38,561 bases of DNA from CAZFZT01 sp964523675 (GCA_964523675.1 CAZFZT010000024.1:1-38561); one strand, 5' to 3'; positions 1 to 8,531 are shown, counted from the stretch's first letter. Notes: generated by a model not told the origin, from the sequence alone. Translations and numbers: made by a program.

Positions 1-1
1 G

Positions 2-1171
2 CACGATCGCGATCTATTGCGTCTCCTCACTCGAATCGGCAGGTCGGGCGCCGCGCCAGCGCACAGTGTTGAACTACTTTACGGCGCTGAGCGATTCTTC
101 CCGGAACTGCACAAAGCGATCGACAACGCAAAGCATCATGTCCATATGCAGTTCTATATCTGGCGAGATGATCGATGCGGCAGAGAAATGCTTCACGCGC
201 TGATCCGGGCCGCTGAACGGGGCGTCGAGGTGCGACTTCTCATTGACGAGATCGGCTCCGTCAACCTGCGCAAGAAATTCTTCTCTCCGCTCATCAAAGC
301 CGGCGGCAAGTTTTCATGGGCGCTGACGATCGATCCTCTGCGGAACCGGTTCTTCTGGCACCTGCGAAATCATCGGAAGTTGCAGATCATCGACGGCTCG
401 ATCGCGTTCGTCGGCGGGATGAACGTCGGTCGTGAGTACTTCGGTGAGGACCCCGCGATCGGCCCCTGGCGCGATGCGCAGCTCAAGATCGCCGGCCCGG
501 TCGTCGCAATGTTCCAGGAGTCCTTTGCCGATGATTGGTACTTTGCGACCGAGGAGAAAGTCATTGCCGACGTGTATTACAGCGCGATCGATGAACGACA
601 GGCAGCGGGAACGAGCGGTGAGCAATCGCTCGTTCAGATTCTCTCCGGCGGGCCGGATCGGCATGACGAGCCGATGCAGAAGTCGCTGGTCGCTCTGCTC
701 AATCACGCTACACACCGCGCGTGGATTGCGACAGGATATTTCGTGCCGAATCACATGATGCAGACGGCGCTGGAGTTGTGCGCAGCACGCGGCGTGGATG
801 TGCGGCTGCTGGTTGCCGGGCACAGCGATTATCCGTGGTTGATTCACGCAGGGCGGTCGTACTATGAGGAACTGCTGGAAGCGGGCGTGCGCGTGTGGGA
901 ATACCACGCCGGCTTCATGCATGCAAAGATGATGCTCATCGATGACGACTGGATCAAAATCGGATCAACGAACTGGGATGTGCGATCGCTGCGGCTGAAT
1001 TTCGAATTGGGTGCATTAGTCCGATCTGCCGAGCAGAACAAGCAACTTGAGGCCATCTTCCTGGAGGAGTTCGGTCACGCAAGGGAGATTCATCTCGCTG
1101 AGTTCGTCGAGCGGCCGTTCAGTCAGCGGCTGCGCGAGGCCGTTGTACGACCGATATCTCCTCTGTTGTGA
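2..1171 (+). CDS. cls: Cardiolipin synthase / phospholipase D family, 5' partial
   Basis: The reading frame is open to the left edge, so the true start and any N-terminal membrane segments lie outside the window; a TTG at 17 is only the first possible start codon inside it. Two HKD motifs are visible. The first is HRKLQIID, near position 371, followed by a GGMNVG segment. The second is HAKMMLID, near position 919, followed by GSTNWD. This two-motif layout is that of bacterial cardiolipin synthases, which condense two phosphatidylglycerol molecules, or phosphatidylglycerol with another phospholipid, at the inner membrane. The C-terminus (LEAIFLEEF, then a short tail) is complete. The visible part is about 390 residues against about 480 for the whole family. 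A different PLD-family phosphatidyltransferase cannot be excluded without the N-terminus. No partner gene is evident; the next gene starts 157 bases downstream. Confidence 0.88.
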   Translation, partial: HDRDLLRLLTRIGRSGAAPAHSVELLYGAERFFPELHKAIDNAKHHVHMQFYIWRDDRCGREMLHALIRAAERGVEVRLLIDEIGSVNLRKKFFSPLIKAGGKFSWALTIDPLRNRFFWHLRNHRKLQIIDGSIAFVGGMNVGREYFGEDPAIGPWRDAQLKIAGPVVAMFQESFADDWYFATEEKVIADVYYSAIDERQAAGTSGEQSLVQILSGGPDRHDEPMQKSLVALLNHATHRAWIATGYFVPNHMMQTALELCAARGVDVRLLVAGHSDYPWLIHAGRSYYEELLEAGVRVWEYHAGFMHAKMMLIDDDWIKIGSTNWDVRSLRLNFELGALVRSAEQNKQLEAIFLEEFGHAREIHLAEFVERPFSQRLREAVVRPISPLL

Positions 1172-1263
1172 TGTTGCAACTGAATCGCAACGCGCTATTG
1201 AGACGCCTTCTCACTCGCCTTTCTTGCAGCGCATTGGAGAATGTCTGTGGCATCTTTCCGCCG

Positions 1264-1296
1264 CCGCTGCGTCACGCAGGCGAGCAAACGCAGCGG
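1264..1296. promoter_or_regulatory. Perfect 9-bp inverted repeat upstream of a small gene
   Basis: CCGCTGCGT at 1264-1272 pairs exactly with ACGCAGCGG at 1288-1296 across a 15-base loop. It lies after the cls-like gene and 32 bases before the ATG at 1329. No T-run follows, so it is not a typical intrinsic terminator on the plus strand. It could be a cls 3' stem-loop, a regulatory hairpin or an operator. The pairing is seen; the role is inference. Confidence 0.45.
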
Positions 1297-1328
1297 TGAG
1301 CTGACCTGTTGAAACAAGGAGAATCACC

Positions 1329-1538
1329 ATGCTCAAGTTACAGGACGGACAATGTGGACTTTGTGCTCATTTTGCTGAAAACCATTCACAGGAGCCGCGC
1401 ATTACGCAGATTCGCATCAAAGGCGAAGCGCCGGAAGATCTCGTGGATGAGTGCGGCCATCCGAAGCATGCAGCCCTTCATCTGCGCGTGACACCTCACA
1501 GCGGTTGTGATGGCTTCAAGCCCGCCAAGGCGGCATGA
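1329..1538 (+). CDS. Small Cys-rich protein, unknown function
   Basis: This is a 69-residue protein with a good ribosome binding site: AAGGAG at 1316-1321, seven bases before the ATG. It has four cysteines, a CGLC pair at residues 9-12 and single cysteines at 42 and 60. Several histidines lie near them (AHF after the first pair, CGHPKH around 42-47), so a small metal-binding knuckle is plausible. Charged and polar residues dominate, with no signal peptide or membrane segment. I do not recognise a named domain, although the sequence looks like a conserved small planctomycete protein rather than a random frame. It ends 39 bases before the convergent MoxR gene. Zinc binding is inference from Cys/His spacing only. 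Confidence 0.7.
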   Translation: MLKLQDGQCGLCAHFAENHSQEPRITQIRIKGEAPEDLVDECGHPKHAALHLRVTPHSGCDGFKPAKAA

Positions 1539-1577
1539 GCGAAGCAGCCATCGGCATCAAGGGCGCGGGAGCGGCCC

Positions 1578-2621
<1,044 letters not shown>

Positions 2622-3269
2622 GATAACGGCGAGGGTGCAAAGGAGAAACATGGAAATCAGGCCGCGGCCCGCGGCGCGCCAGAAGCGCTCAATCCCGCGC
2701 CGCCGCCTGAGCCGGCTGCCATTCATCCAGCTCCAAAAGCGGCTTGAGATGGTCCAGAACTCGATACAACCCGCTGCGCGCACAGCCCTCGGTGAAATGG
2801 GGTTTAGTTCGCGCGCGCCCACGGCGCACCTTCTTACGCACCTCCCCACGCACCCCGGACATCCCGCGCACCCGGTGATCCGGCAACTGCCGCGCGGAAA
2901 TCTCAGCCGCGCGCGATGAAGATGACTGAAAGGAGAGACGCTGCTCATGGCGCACTTGGCGCAAGAGGAACACCGTGCGCGCGCCCGGTCAATTCGCCGC
3001 CACGGCAACAACCTCAAAGAGCCGACATGAGAAGCCCACCGCCGGGATTTCGATCAATCTGCAAAGTGCGGGAATTCGTCGTACGGTGTCATCTCAATAG
3101 CGCGCACGACGGCCTGGACATCCACCGCGCTGCAGAAGTCAGGTTGTCCACAGCAGCGGTAGGACACGCAAGGTCCGACACAATCTATGGTGGCGATTAC
3201 GATGAAGTAGCCACTTGCCAACTTTGGCGAAGCATCCTACCATAGGCCGAACTACATCAGGAGCGAAAT
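2622..3269. other. Stretch without a confident gene
   Basis: About 650 bases between the MoxR start and the small-ORF cluster. Open frames exist on both strands (for example minus 2689-2973 and plus 2916-3245). Their translations are rich in Arg, Pro and Cys, or lack a ribosome binding site, and I recognise no domain. It may hold the moxR promoter and decayed sequence. I see no tRNA, CRISPR or insertion-sequence ends. Confidence 0.5.
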
Positions 3270-3437
3270 GTGATTAGCTACCGATCAAATGGGAATGGGC
3301 AGGTGCGGCTCTTCAACGAACCGGGTCGCAGGTTGCGGGTGCGTCGGCGATTCGATCAAGCAAACGATGTCACGCTTGCCAACGGGTGGTACAGGCGCCT
3401 TTGCCACTCGTCACGAGTTGGAGAGTCTGAGCAATGA
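3270..3437 (+). CDS. Tiny ORF 1 of overlapping set, GTG start, unknown
   Basis: This is a 55-residue ORF starting with GTG at 3270, preceded by CAGGAGCG around 3258-3265. It is basic, with an RRLRVRRRF stretch near residues 20-28, and ends SRVGESEQ. Its TGA stop (3435-3437) overlaps the ATG of the next ORF (3434) as ATGA, the classical layout for translational coupling. No domain is recognised. The overlap and the ribosome binding site are the arguments for it being real; the protein sequence itself is not family-supported. A non-coding stretch that happens to stay open is the alternative. Confidence 0.4.
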   Translation: MISYRSNGNGQVRLFNEPGRRLRVRRRFDQANDVTLANGWYRRLCHSSRVGESEQ

Positions 3438-3625
3438 GCGACCAAAACATAAGGTGGGCAGTTGCGTATGTCTGGCGCGGCATTCCGAGCTCCGTGAAGT
3501 TGTTCGCTGACGAGATGGCCGCATGGCAGCATGTTGACGAACTGCGCGAAACGATGCCGCAGGAGGACGAGGTTGATGTCTTTGAGGTCGCGGTCCCCGC
3601 AGCGGAGGCGAAAACTTTCAGATGA
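3434..3625 (+). CDS. Small acidic protein, paralogue of a broken copy at 6142
   Basis: This is a 63-residue acidic protein. The central part (GIPSSVKLFADE, then a V-E-L-R-E-T segment and EDEVDVFEVAVP) matches the translation of 6189-6332 at about 25 of 39 aligned residues, which shows the sequence has been kept as protein. The start ATG overlaps the stop of the preceding ORF (ATGA at 3434-3437), and its own TGA overlaps the next ATG (ATGA at 3622-3625). I do not recognise the family. It could be a small regulator or an antitoxin-like partner of the genes downstream; that is inference from size, charge and position only. Confidence 0.62.
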   Translation: MSDQNIRWAVAYVWRGIPSSVKLFADEMAAWQHVDELRETMPQEDEVDVFEVAVPAAEAKTFR

Positions 3626-3747
3626 AAGCGATGCAGGAACACATGTCATCCGGCCCCGGCTACTACGAGGGCGCGCTTTACGACACTGCTCGGCAGGGAA
3701 GAGGCGTCCCGGCGGTGCCGCTTGTGATTGTGGGGGTGGTGCCATAA
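3622..3747 (+). CDS. Tiny ORF 3 of overlapping set, unknown
   Basis: This is a 41-residue ORF whose ATG overlaps the previous stop codon by four bases (ATGA at 3622-3625). The N-terminal half is polar with a Gly-Tyr-Tyr-Glu patch. The last 12 residues are hydrophobic (PLVIVGVVP), a possible short membrane or hydrophobic tail. Its TAA at 3745-3747 lies 14 bases before the next ATG. A GAGGAGA site at 3749-3755 would serve that next gene. No family is recognised; the evidence is the coupled arrangement alone, so it may not be translated. Confidence 0.35.
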   Translation: MKAMQEHMSSGPGYYEGALYDTARQGRGVPAVPLVIVGVVP

Positions 3748-3761
3748 ATGAGGAGAACGCA

Positions 3762-4094
3762 ATGTTCACGTTGACAGAGCGCCGGATGGAGAAGATTTCC
3801 CCGATTCTCGAAGCATATTCGGCATTTCTCGCCGAGAGGAATGCCTTCGACTGTATGTCGCTAGAACGAGAGTTACGTCAATCACTGGACACTGGCTATG
3901 GCGAGATCAAGCAGATAATGTGCCAGTTGATCAAAAGAGCTGACTTTGCGCTCGTTGCAGCGTTCTACATGCAACACGTAAACGCACCAGGCCCGATTTC
4001 AGAATTCAAGGCACCTCTCGCTGAATTCTACGGAGTTGGACGCTACGACTCCCCTGAGTGTGATGAGGCGCGTAACCAATATTGGAAGCGATGA
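3762..4094 (+). CDS. Hypothetical protein, 110 aa
   Basis: The frame is open from 3531, but the ATG at 3762 has a strong ribosome binding site (GAGGAGA, 3749-3755) and gives a protein of normal composition: mixed helical, with a Leu/Glu-rich N-terminal half (MEKISPILEAYSAFLAERN) and a C-terminal YGVGRYDSPE region. No signal peptide or membrane segment is seen. I do not recognise a domain. It lies 13 bases upstream of the chosen start of the DUF4365-like gene, so both are probably on one transcript. A partner role for the downstream nuclease-fold or AbiGi-like protein is possible but only inferred. Confidence 0.65.
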   Translation: MFTLTERRMEKISPILEAYSAFLAERNAFDCMSLERELRQSLDTGYGEIKQIMCQLIKRADFALVAAFYMQHVNAPGPISEFKAPLAEFYGVGRYDSPECDEARNQYWKR

Positions 4095-4107
4095 GACAGC
4101 CGCAACG

Positions 4108-5004
4108 ATGCCACATCGCCCTACGTCCCATGTTGTTGCTGATCGAGCCATTGCAGCGGTAAGTTCGATCTGCGCAGACGCGGGACTTGCCTGCGAGCGC
4201 GTAATGAATGACTACGGCGAGGATTTGGTCGTGCAGCCATCATTCAATGGCATCGTCGATCCCTTTCGCCTGTACTTGCAGGTCAAGGGCACCATGAAAC
4301 GACTTCGTAGCGAGTGTACCGATACTCGCTGCTGCGTTCGAGTCGGCACTCGTCACTTTGCGAAGTGGATGAACAGCATTGACCCTATGATTGTTGTACT
4401 TTGGAGTGTTGCTGAAGGAGAAGGATGTTGGTTGCATATCGACTACCGAACTCCCGAGCGGTACACGCAGAACCGCGCTTCAGTTTCGATAGAGTTGAGA
4501 GGGCAGCAGCAGTTCACACCGTCGTCAATAAACAGGTTTGTCTGGGAAGCCCGACTAGCACATTACGAGTCGATCGTAACTCTGTGTCTACGCTACGAAG
4601 AGCAGGAAGATGGCGGAACGCACGGAAAGATATGGCGGGCACGAGCCCATGATGCCGTCGAGAACTTTCTGCAGCAACTAGGCATCATTCAGGACGATGG
4701 CCTGACGATCGAATTCCTATCTGCGAATCGCGAGGAGATTGAGATCGCAAGAAACCACGCCAGCCTTCCTGTACAATCGGAGGCCGTATTCGCAATGTTG
4801 CGGGCTTTCCTTCGGCATGTCCAACGGCATTGTGATCTGGGCGTGCCTTGCAACCTAGCGATGAATTGTGGCATCGACCTTGCTGCGCTGGTGGCGCTTG
4901 GCTGCTTTGAAGAGGACGGAACGGCTGCTGGCTGGCTAGTTGTGGAACGTGGCCGAGATGACAAGAAGCGATATCATTTAGCAAGTAGAATGGGTGTGGC
5001 GTAG
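4108..5004 (+). CDS. DUF4365-domain protein, Mrr-like PD-(D/E)xK nuclease fold
   Basis: This is a 298-residue protein from the ATG at 4108. An ATG at 4036 would overlap the previous gene by 59 bases and add a segment unlike the domain start. The N-terminal 130 residues fit DUF4365: a helix, then G-E-D with Asp39, a beta segment, and Q58-V-K60-G-T. The D...QxK pattern is the active-site layout of Mrr-type restriction endonuclease folds, with Gln in place of the usual Glu. The remaining 170 residues (a helical, Cys-containing part with VQRHCDLGVPCNLAMNC near the end) are not recognised and may sense a target or partner. DUF4365 proteins are often found in phage-defence settings. Neighbours are a small unknown gene upstream and an AbiGi-like gene 104 bases downstream. 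DNA cleavage is inferred from the fold, not shown. Confidence 0.72.
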   Translation: MPHRPTSHVVADRAIAAVSSICADAGLACERVMNDYGEDLVVQPSFNGIVDPFRLYLQVKGTMKRLRSECTDTRCCVRVGTRHFAKWMNSIDPMIVVLWSVAEGEGCWLHIDYRTPERYTQNRASVSIELRGQQQFTPSSINRFVWEARLAHYESIVTLCLRYEEQEDGGTHGKIWRARAHDAVENFLQQLGIIQDDGLTIEFLSANREEIEIARNHASLPVQSEAVFAMLRAFLRHVQRHCDLGVPCNLAMNCGIDLAALVALGCFEEDGTAAGWLVVERGRDDKKRYHLASRMGVA

Positions 5005-5041
5005 CGAAGCCCACAGTTGCCGCGCGGCGTCGGACGGCATC

Positions 5042-5075
5042 GGTGGGTATCACTCCTTGAGTTGCTCCACCCACC
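5042..5075. promoter_or_regulatory. 7-bp inverted repeat between DUF4365 and AbiGi-like genes
   Basis: GGTGGGT at 5042-5048 pairs with ACCCACC at 5069-5075 across a 20-base loop, between the end of the DUF4365-like gene and the AAGGAGAG ribosome binding site of the AbiGi-like gene. No T-run follows. It may act as a weak attenuator that lowers expression of the downstream gene. The pairing is visible; the role is inference. Confidence 0.3.
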
Positions 5076-5108
5076 CTACCGCTGGCCGCGCAAGGAGAGA
5101 GGCGTGAC

Positions 5109-5846
5109 ATGACCTATACCTCTGATGAGTTCTTCCACTTCGTCGGTCGACCATCGCCAAACGATCACGATAGAAATTACCTGACGTTGTGCAAGATACT
5201 CAATTCGGGCTTTGTGACACACAAGCCGCATCGCGCCGAGTGGGGACCACAACAACTGACGTACGATCCCTCTTGCCGCCTTCTCGATGCAGAACTTGTG
5301 GTTGGCAATATGGTGTGTTTTTGTGACATTCCGAAGCACCTACTCAGCATTCACGTCAAGAAGTACGGATACTTCGGCCTGTCGCTCAAAAGGACGCACT
5401 TGGTCAAATATGGAGCGCGCCCAGTTCTCTATTTTCCGTACGATCCCGCAGATATCCATTCCATCTATGGTGTCAAAGCGATCGAGGACATCGAGGCGGT
5501 GTACCGCTCCGCGTCGGACGCACTTGAAAATATCCCTGATCCACTGGCGAGTGGTCGCAACATGGGACGTCCAATCCAATCAGCCGATGGCACATTTCAT
5601 ACGCTTGCGGGACAGATGGGCCTTCACTTCCTCGCTCTATTGAAGCCGTTTGATTCCACCCTCACTCCAGACCATCCGGAGAACTACTACATGGAACGTG
5701 AATGGAGAAGGATCGGGAACATGAAGTTTGATCGAGAACAAATCGGATGCATTCTGGTGCCGCGTGACTACGTGGACCGGTTATGCCACGAGTTTCCAAT
5801 GTATGCCGACGTGGTGGAAGCGATTGAGGTTTCGATTGGTCCGTAG
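5109..5846 (+). CDS. AbiGi-like abortive infection protein
   Basis: This is a 245-residue protein with a good ribosome binding site (AAGGAG at about 5091-5097). The pattern matches the AbiGi family of abortive-infection antitoxin-like proteins. An FHFVG start is followed by L..IL..GF, then a VCFCDIP segment, a KKYGYFGLSLKR segment, a PVLYFPYD strand, and a C-terminal YMEREWRR with ILVPRDYVDRL. In lactococci AbiGi is paired with AbiGii (a nucleotidyltransferase-type toxin). No AbiGii-like gene is visible beside this copy, so the partner would have to be an upstream unknown gene or the protein acts alone. The base composition is lower in G+C than most of the window: the 60 bases from 5281 have 27 G/C. 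That suggests transfer. Family assignment is from motif memory; activity is not shown. Confidence 0.72.
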   Translation: MTYTSDEFFHFVGRPSPNDHDRNYLTLCKILNSGFVTHKPHRAEWGPQQLTYDPSCRLLDAELVVGNMVCFCDIPKHLLSIHVKKYGYFGLSLKRTHLVKYGARPVLYFPYDPADIHSIYGVKAIEDIEAVYRSASDALENIPDPLASGRNMGRPIQSADGTFHTLAGQMGLHFLALLKPFDSTLTPDHPENYYMEREWRRIGNMKFDREQIGCILVPRDYVDRLCHEFPMYADVVEAIEVSIGP

Positions 5847-6141
5847 GTGGCTCCACAGCGGCCGCCCGGCGCGAATCCCTACGGCTTGTGGTTTGCGCAG
5901 CAGTGAGTGACGCTGGGCCGTCGAACACAATGCAAGACGCCCACTCCGCCGAGCGCCTCTTTCGATTCACTGGGTGCCACAATTCGCCGACTGTGTCTCA
6001 ACACCCGATTCCTGAACACGCGCCGCCGGCGCCTGTGCATGGAGCCCGATTCCCTTGGTCTAAGCAGCCGGGTGCCGTGGTCTGTAGCGGAGCGGAAGGC
6101 CACGCCTGTCCGCCGTGGCGGGTGGTTGCAACTTGTGCGTT
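5847..6141. other. Stretch without a confident gene
   Basis: About 295 bases between the AbiGi-like gene and the broken paralogue. A plus-strand frame (5907-6149) stays open and ends eight bases inside the paralogue's ATG region, recalling the overlapping layout at 3437. Its Arg/Cys-rich translation (LNTRRRRLCMEPD and so on) matches nothing I know and aligns only poorly with the 3270 ORF. I treat it as decayed or non-coding. Confidence 0.4.
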
Positions 6142-6332
6142 ATGTCTGACTGTGCATCCGCCGCGTGGCCTCGTGGCCTTTGGGCGGAATTGCGGCATCG
6201 GTGAAACTGTTTGCGGCTGAAGCGGAGGCGCGCAGGCATGTCGCCGAGGTGCGCGAGACGATCGCGGCTGAGGATGAGGTCGAGGTCTTCGAGATCGCGC
6301 TTCCGGAGTCGCTCATCACGCTTCGCGACTGA
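6142..6332 (+). pseudogene. Frameshifted paralogue of the small gene at 3434
   Basis: An ATG-Ser-Asp start at 6142 matches the start of the 3434 gene. The body (I-A-A-S-V-K-L-F-A from 6189, then HVAEVRET and EDEVEVFEIALP) also matches it, but in another frame. There are 47 bases between the ATG and the conserved Ile codon, against 48 in the intact gene, so one base is missing somewhere before 6189. The zero frame stops at a TGA after 20 codons. The downstream frame ends at the TGA at 6330-6332, the equivalent place to the intact gene's end. A sequencing error would explain it equally well. The two copies differ at about a third of aligned residues, so the duplication is old. Confidence 0.6.
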
Positions 6333-6397
6333 ATCATCGTGCTTCCCGGAAGCCTCATCGTGCTTGCAGGAAGGTTCATCGTGTCCAACGAGACCTT
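6314..6397. repeat. Degenerate 4 x 21-base tandem repeat
   Basis: Four consecutive 21-base units start at 6314, 6335, 6356 and 6377. Each begins CATC(A/G)(C/T)G. Units 2 and 3 are the most alike (CATCGTGCTT then C/G, GGAAG core). The first unit includes the last codons of the broken small gene; the last ends 10 bases before the convergent prepilin gene's stop. Because 21 is a multiple of three, every frame is a heptapeptide repeat, but no credible gene uses it. Confidence 0.55.
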
Positions 6398-6407
6398 CCG
6401 CGCGGCC

Positions 6408-7328
6408 CTACGGCACATTCGCCTCCATAAACCACTCCGCATCATCCGCCTGATCCGCCCAGTAGCGCATGTCGGTCAACTCATCCTCGCCGAGCAATCC
6501 TGTGCGGCCGTCCATGAAACCGATGACCGCGCGGCCTCGATAGCGCGGCGAGACGAAGCCGAACTGCGCCGGCTCCAGATTGGCGGAGAACGACTCGGCC
6601 CAAGTGGGCTCCTCATTTGTAAACCGCGGCGACTCGACCTTGAAGTAGCCCTCAACGTTGTTCGTCCCCCAACTCTCAAGCGGCGTCGGGCCTCGGGCTG
6701 AGGCGAAGACGATCAATCGGTCAGGCGTGCGCGGCTGGGTGATGCGGCTGATCCAGAACCTGCCGAAGAGCGCGTTGTACGTCGCGCAGGGTTGCTTGGA
6801 CATGTCCTGCTCAAGGCATGCCGGCGGATTCGCGCTGGTGCTGTAGTCGCCGCCGACCCATCGCGCGTTGATGCCGAATGACGGCGCATACGAAGCGTGA
6901 TAGAGGTACATGTCGTATGAGCTGGTGTGCTTCGCCTCTTCGATGAGTTCGCGCTGCTCGTGGAGGAAGAGCGCATCGGTGCGGCCGCTCAAGTACGGCG
7001 CGATGCGCCAGAAGTAGCGCTGCCGGGCCGGTCCCATGCTGATCGGTTTGCCTTGCGTGTCGGTGGCGGCGAAGGAAGGCGGCGCGTAACCGGGCATCAC
7101 GCGCTCCTGATTGACGTTGGCGTAGGCGATGTAGGCGACCATGAGTTGCCGGGCCGCGTTTTGCTCAACGGTCATGCGGCCGGCCTGGCGCACGCCGCTG
7201 ATGGCGGGGAGCGTAATCGCCATGAGCAGGGCCAGGATGCCGACGACGGTGATCATCTCGATGAGCGTGATGCCCCTTCGCCGTGATTGTGCATGCGTCG
7301 AAAAGCTGGAACGAACGAACGTACCCAT
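6408..7328 (-). CDS. Type II secretion / type IV pilus prepilin-like protein
   Basis: This is a 306-residue protein starting at the ATG at 7328, with GAGGT six bases upstream on the minus strand. Residues 15-45 form a class III prepilin leader: a basic RRRG, the cleavage site before Ile, the conserved Glu at +5 (ITLIEM), then a long hydrophobic helix. Such pseudopilins are cut and methylated by PilD and assembled into a secretion or pilus fibre. The globular part ends with a G-x-A-V-I-G-F-M-D-G segment followed by a tail, typical of the large planctomycete family of stand-alone prepilins. No pilus assembly ATPase or secretin is nearby, so this is one of many dispersed paralogues. It is divergent from the dockerin-type gene at 7422, with 93 bases between. 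Confidence 0.87.
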   Translation of the reverse strand: MGTFVRSSFSTHAQSRRRGITLIEMITVVGILALLMAITLPAISGVRQAGRMTVEQNAARQLMVAYIAYANVNQERVMPGYAPPSFAATDTQGKPISMGPARQRYFWRIAPYLSGRTDALFLHEQRELIEEAKHTSSYDMYLYHASYAPSFGINARWVGGDYSTSANPPACLEQDMSKQPCATYNALFGRFWISRITQPRTPDRLIVFASARGPTPLESWGTNNVEGYFKVESPRFTNEEPTWAESFSANLEPAQFGFVSPRYRGRAVIGFMDGRTGLLGEDELTDMRYWADQADDAEWFMEANVP

Positions 7329-7421
7329 GTGAGACCTCAGTGGGAAGGGCGCGGTTGACAGGAGGAACGCGGGTTCATACTTTACTGCACTTGCGTCTCA
7401 TTCTCAATAGGAGGAAGATTG

Positions 7422-8531
7422 ATGGCAGTTGAAGTGAAGGTTGGCGTGGCTGCGCGATTCGGGTTCGCGGCGGGTTTCGCCTTGGCGGTGGTCACCGTGG
7501 CTGGCGCACAGGAGGTTTCGGCCACCTTCGACCAGCCGTTCCTTGATCGCTGGATGTATCCGTTCAATCAAGCGCCGGGCACGCGGCCGACGGTGCCGGT
7601 CTTCTCGTCGTATCTCGAAACGGACTTCTATCCAGACTTCGATCAACGCGACGGCCAGTTCCACATCGGCTTCGACACGAGTACGGCGGTCGAGCCGAAC
7701 CTCGGGCCGCAGGCCTACACCGTTGTTTCGGCGCGGGTCACTGTGATGGTCGCAACGAGCAACGCCTTCACCTATTCGCTCACCGAGCCGCTTTGGCAGT
7801 GGTATCTGCCGCCGGAGCATCCTGAGTTTCTCTGTCCGGTCGATCAGAATCCGTGTCCGCCCGGCAATCAGGTAATTCCAACTCCTGCGCTCGAACTCTT
7901 CGGCACCGGTTTCCGCAACGGCTTCTCGCCGCTTACGTTCCAGGAGAACTCGCCATATTCACCGTTCGGGCCGTTCGGCCAGGGCATTCGCAGCGCGTTC
8001 GCAATGGATCATGATCCAGAGACAGGTGAAGCGCGCGATGTTTCGAACAACGTCGCAGCCGGCTTCGCGCCGGTTCCGTTCGCACTCGGCATGACGAGCG
8101 CAGTGCAACTCGGCCAGAGCGTTCCTGCGCAGACGACGTTTGCGTTTGAGATCGACGTTGATAATGAACATGTGCAGAACTACCTGCGCGAGCGGCTCGA
8201 CCTCGGCATGCTGCATTTCTCCATCGCAACGCTGCACATCACCGAGCAGGAATCAGGCGGTAGCGCGCCGGAGTTCTTCACCAGGGAGAACCTGCTCGTG
8301 GAGCTCGGCTTGGCCGATGCTGCGAGCCTTGAGATGACCGTCATCGTCGATGATGCGCCATGCGCCGCTGCCGACCTCAACTGCGATGGCGCGGTCGGCG
8401 TGCCCGATCTGCTTGCGCTGCTTGCGGCATGGGGGCCGTGCGCTGATCCGGACAACTGTCAAGGTGACCTTACCGGCGATGGGAGCATCGGCGTTCCGGA
8501 CCTGCTCGAACTGTTATCGCAGTGGGGCTGA
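7422..8531 (+). CDS. Secreted protein with C-terminal dockerin-like (GC-type) repeats
   Basis: This is a 369-residue protein from the ATG at 7422, with AGGAGGA at 7409-7415; a TTG one codon earlier is less likely. The N-terminus has a hydrophobic signal-like segment ending VAGAQ near residue 30. The middle 290 residues are beta-rich, unrecognised and Asp/Pro/Phe-rich. The C-terminus has two calcium-loop repeats: D-L-N-C-D-G-A-V-G-V-P-D-L-L, then D-L-T-G-D-G-S-I-G-V-P-D-L-L, each followed by a W-G. This matches the type I dockerin-like tail (GC-type) that anchors or sorts extracellular proteins in Phycisphaerae. It probably works outside the cell; the ligand is unknown. The PEP-CTERM-type gene follows after 50 bases on the same strand and may be co-expressed. 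Confidence 0.82.
   Translation: MAVEVKVGVAARFGFAAGFALAVVTVAGAQEVSATFDQPFLDRWMYPFNQAPGTRPTVPVFSSYLETDFYPDFDQRDGQFHIGFDTSTAVEPNLGPQAYTVVSARVTVMVATSNAFTYSLTEPLWQWYLPPEHPEFLCPVDQNPCPPGNQVIPTPALELFGTGFRNGFSPLTFQENSPYSPFGPFGQGIRSAFAMDHDPETGEARDVSNNVAAGFAPVPFALGMTSAVQLGQSVPAQTTFAFEIDVDNEHVQNYLRERLDLGMLHFSIATLHITEQESGGSAPEFFTRENLLVELGLADAASLEMTVIVDDAPCAAADLNCDGAVGVPDLLALLAAWGPCADPDNCQGDLTGDGSIGVPDLLELLSQWG

Noticed and set aside
2689..2973. Minus-strand 94-codon ORF upstream of moxR
   Set aside because: It has a mixed helical end (LYRVLDHLKPLLELDEWQP) that looks almost protein-like, but the first half is low-quality Arg/Ser sequence, there is no ribosome binding site, and I recognise no family.
5907..6149. 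Plus-strand ORF ending over the broken small gene's start, as a second copy of the 3270 ORF
   Set aside because: The overlap layout is similar, but alignment with the 3270 product is too weak and the composition is poor.
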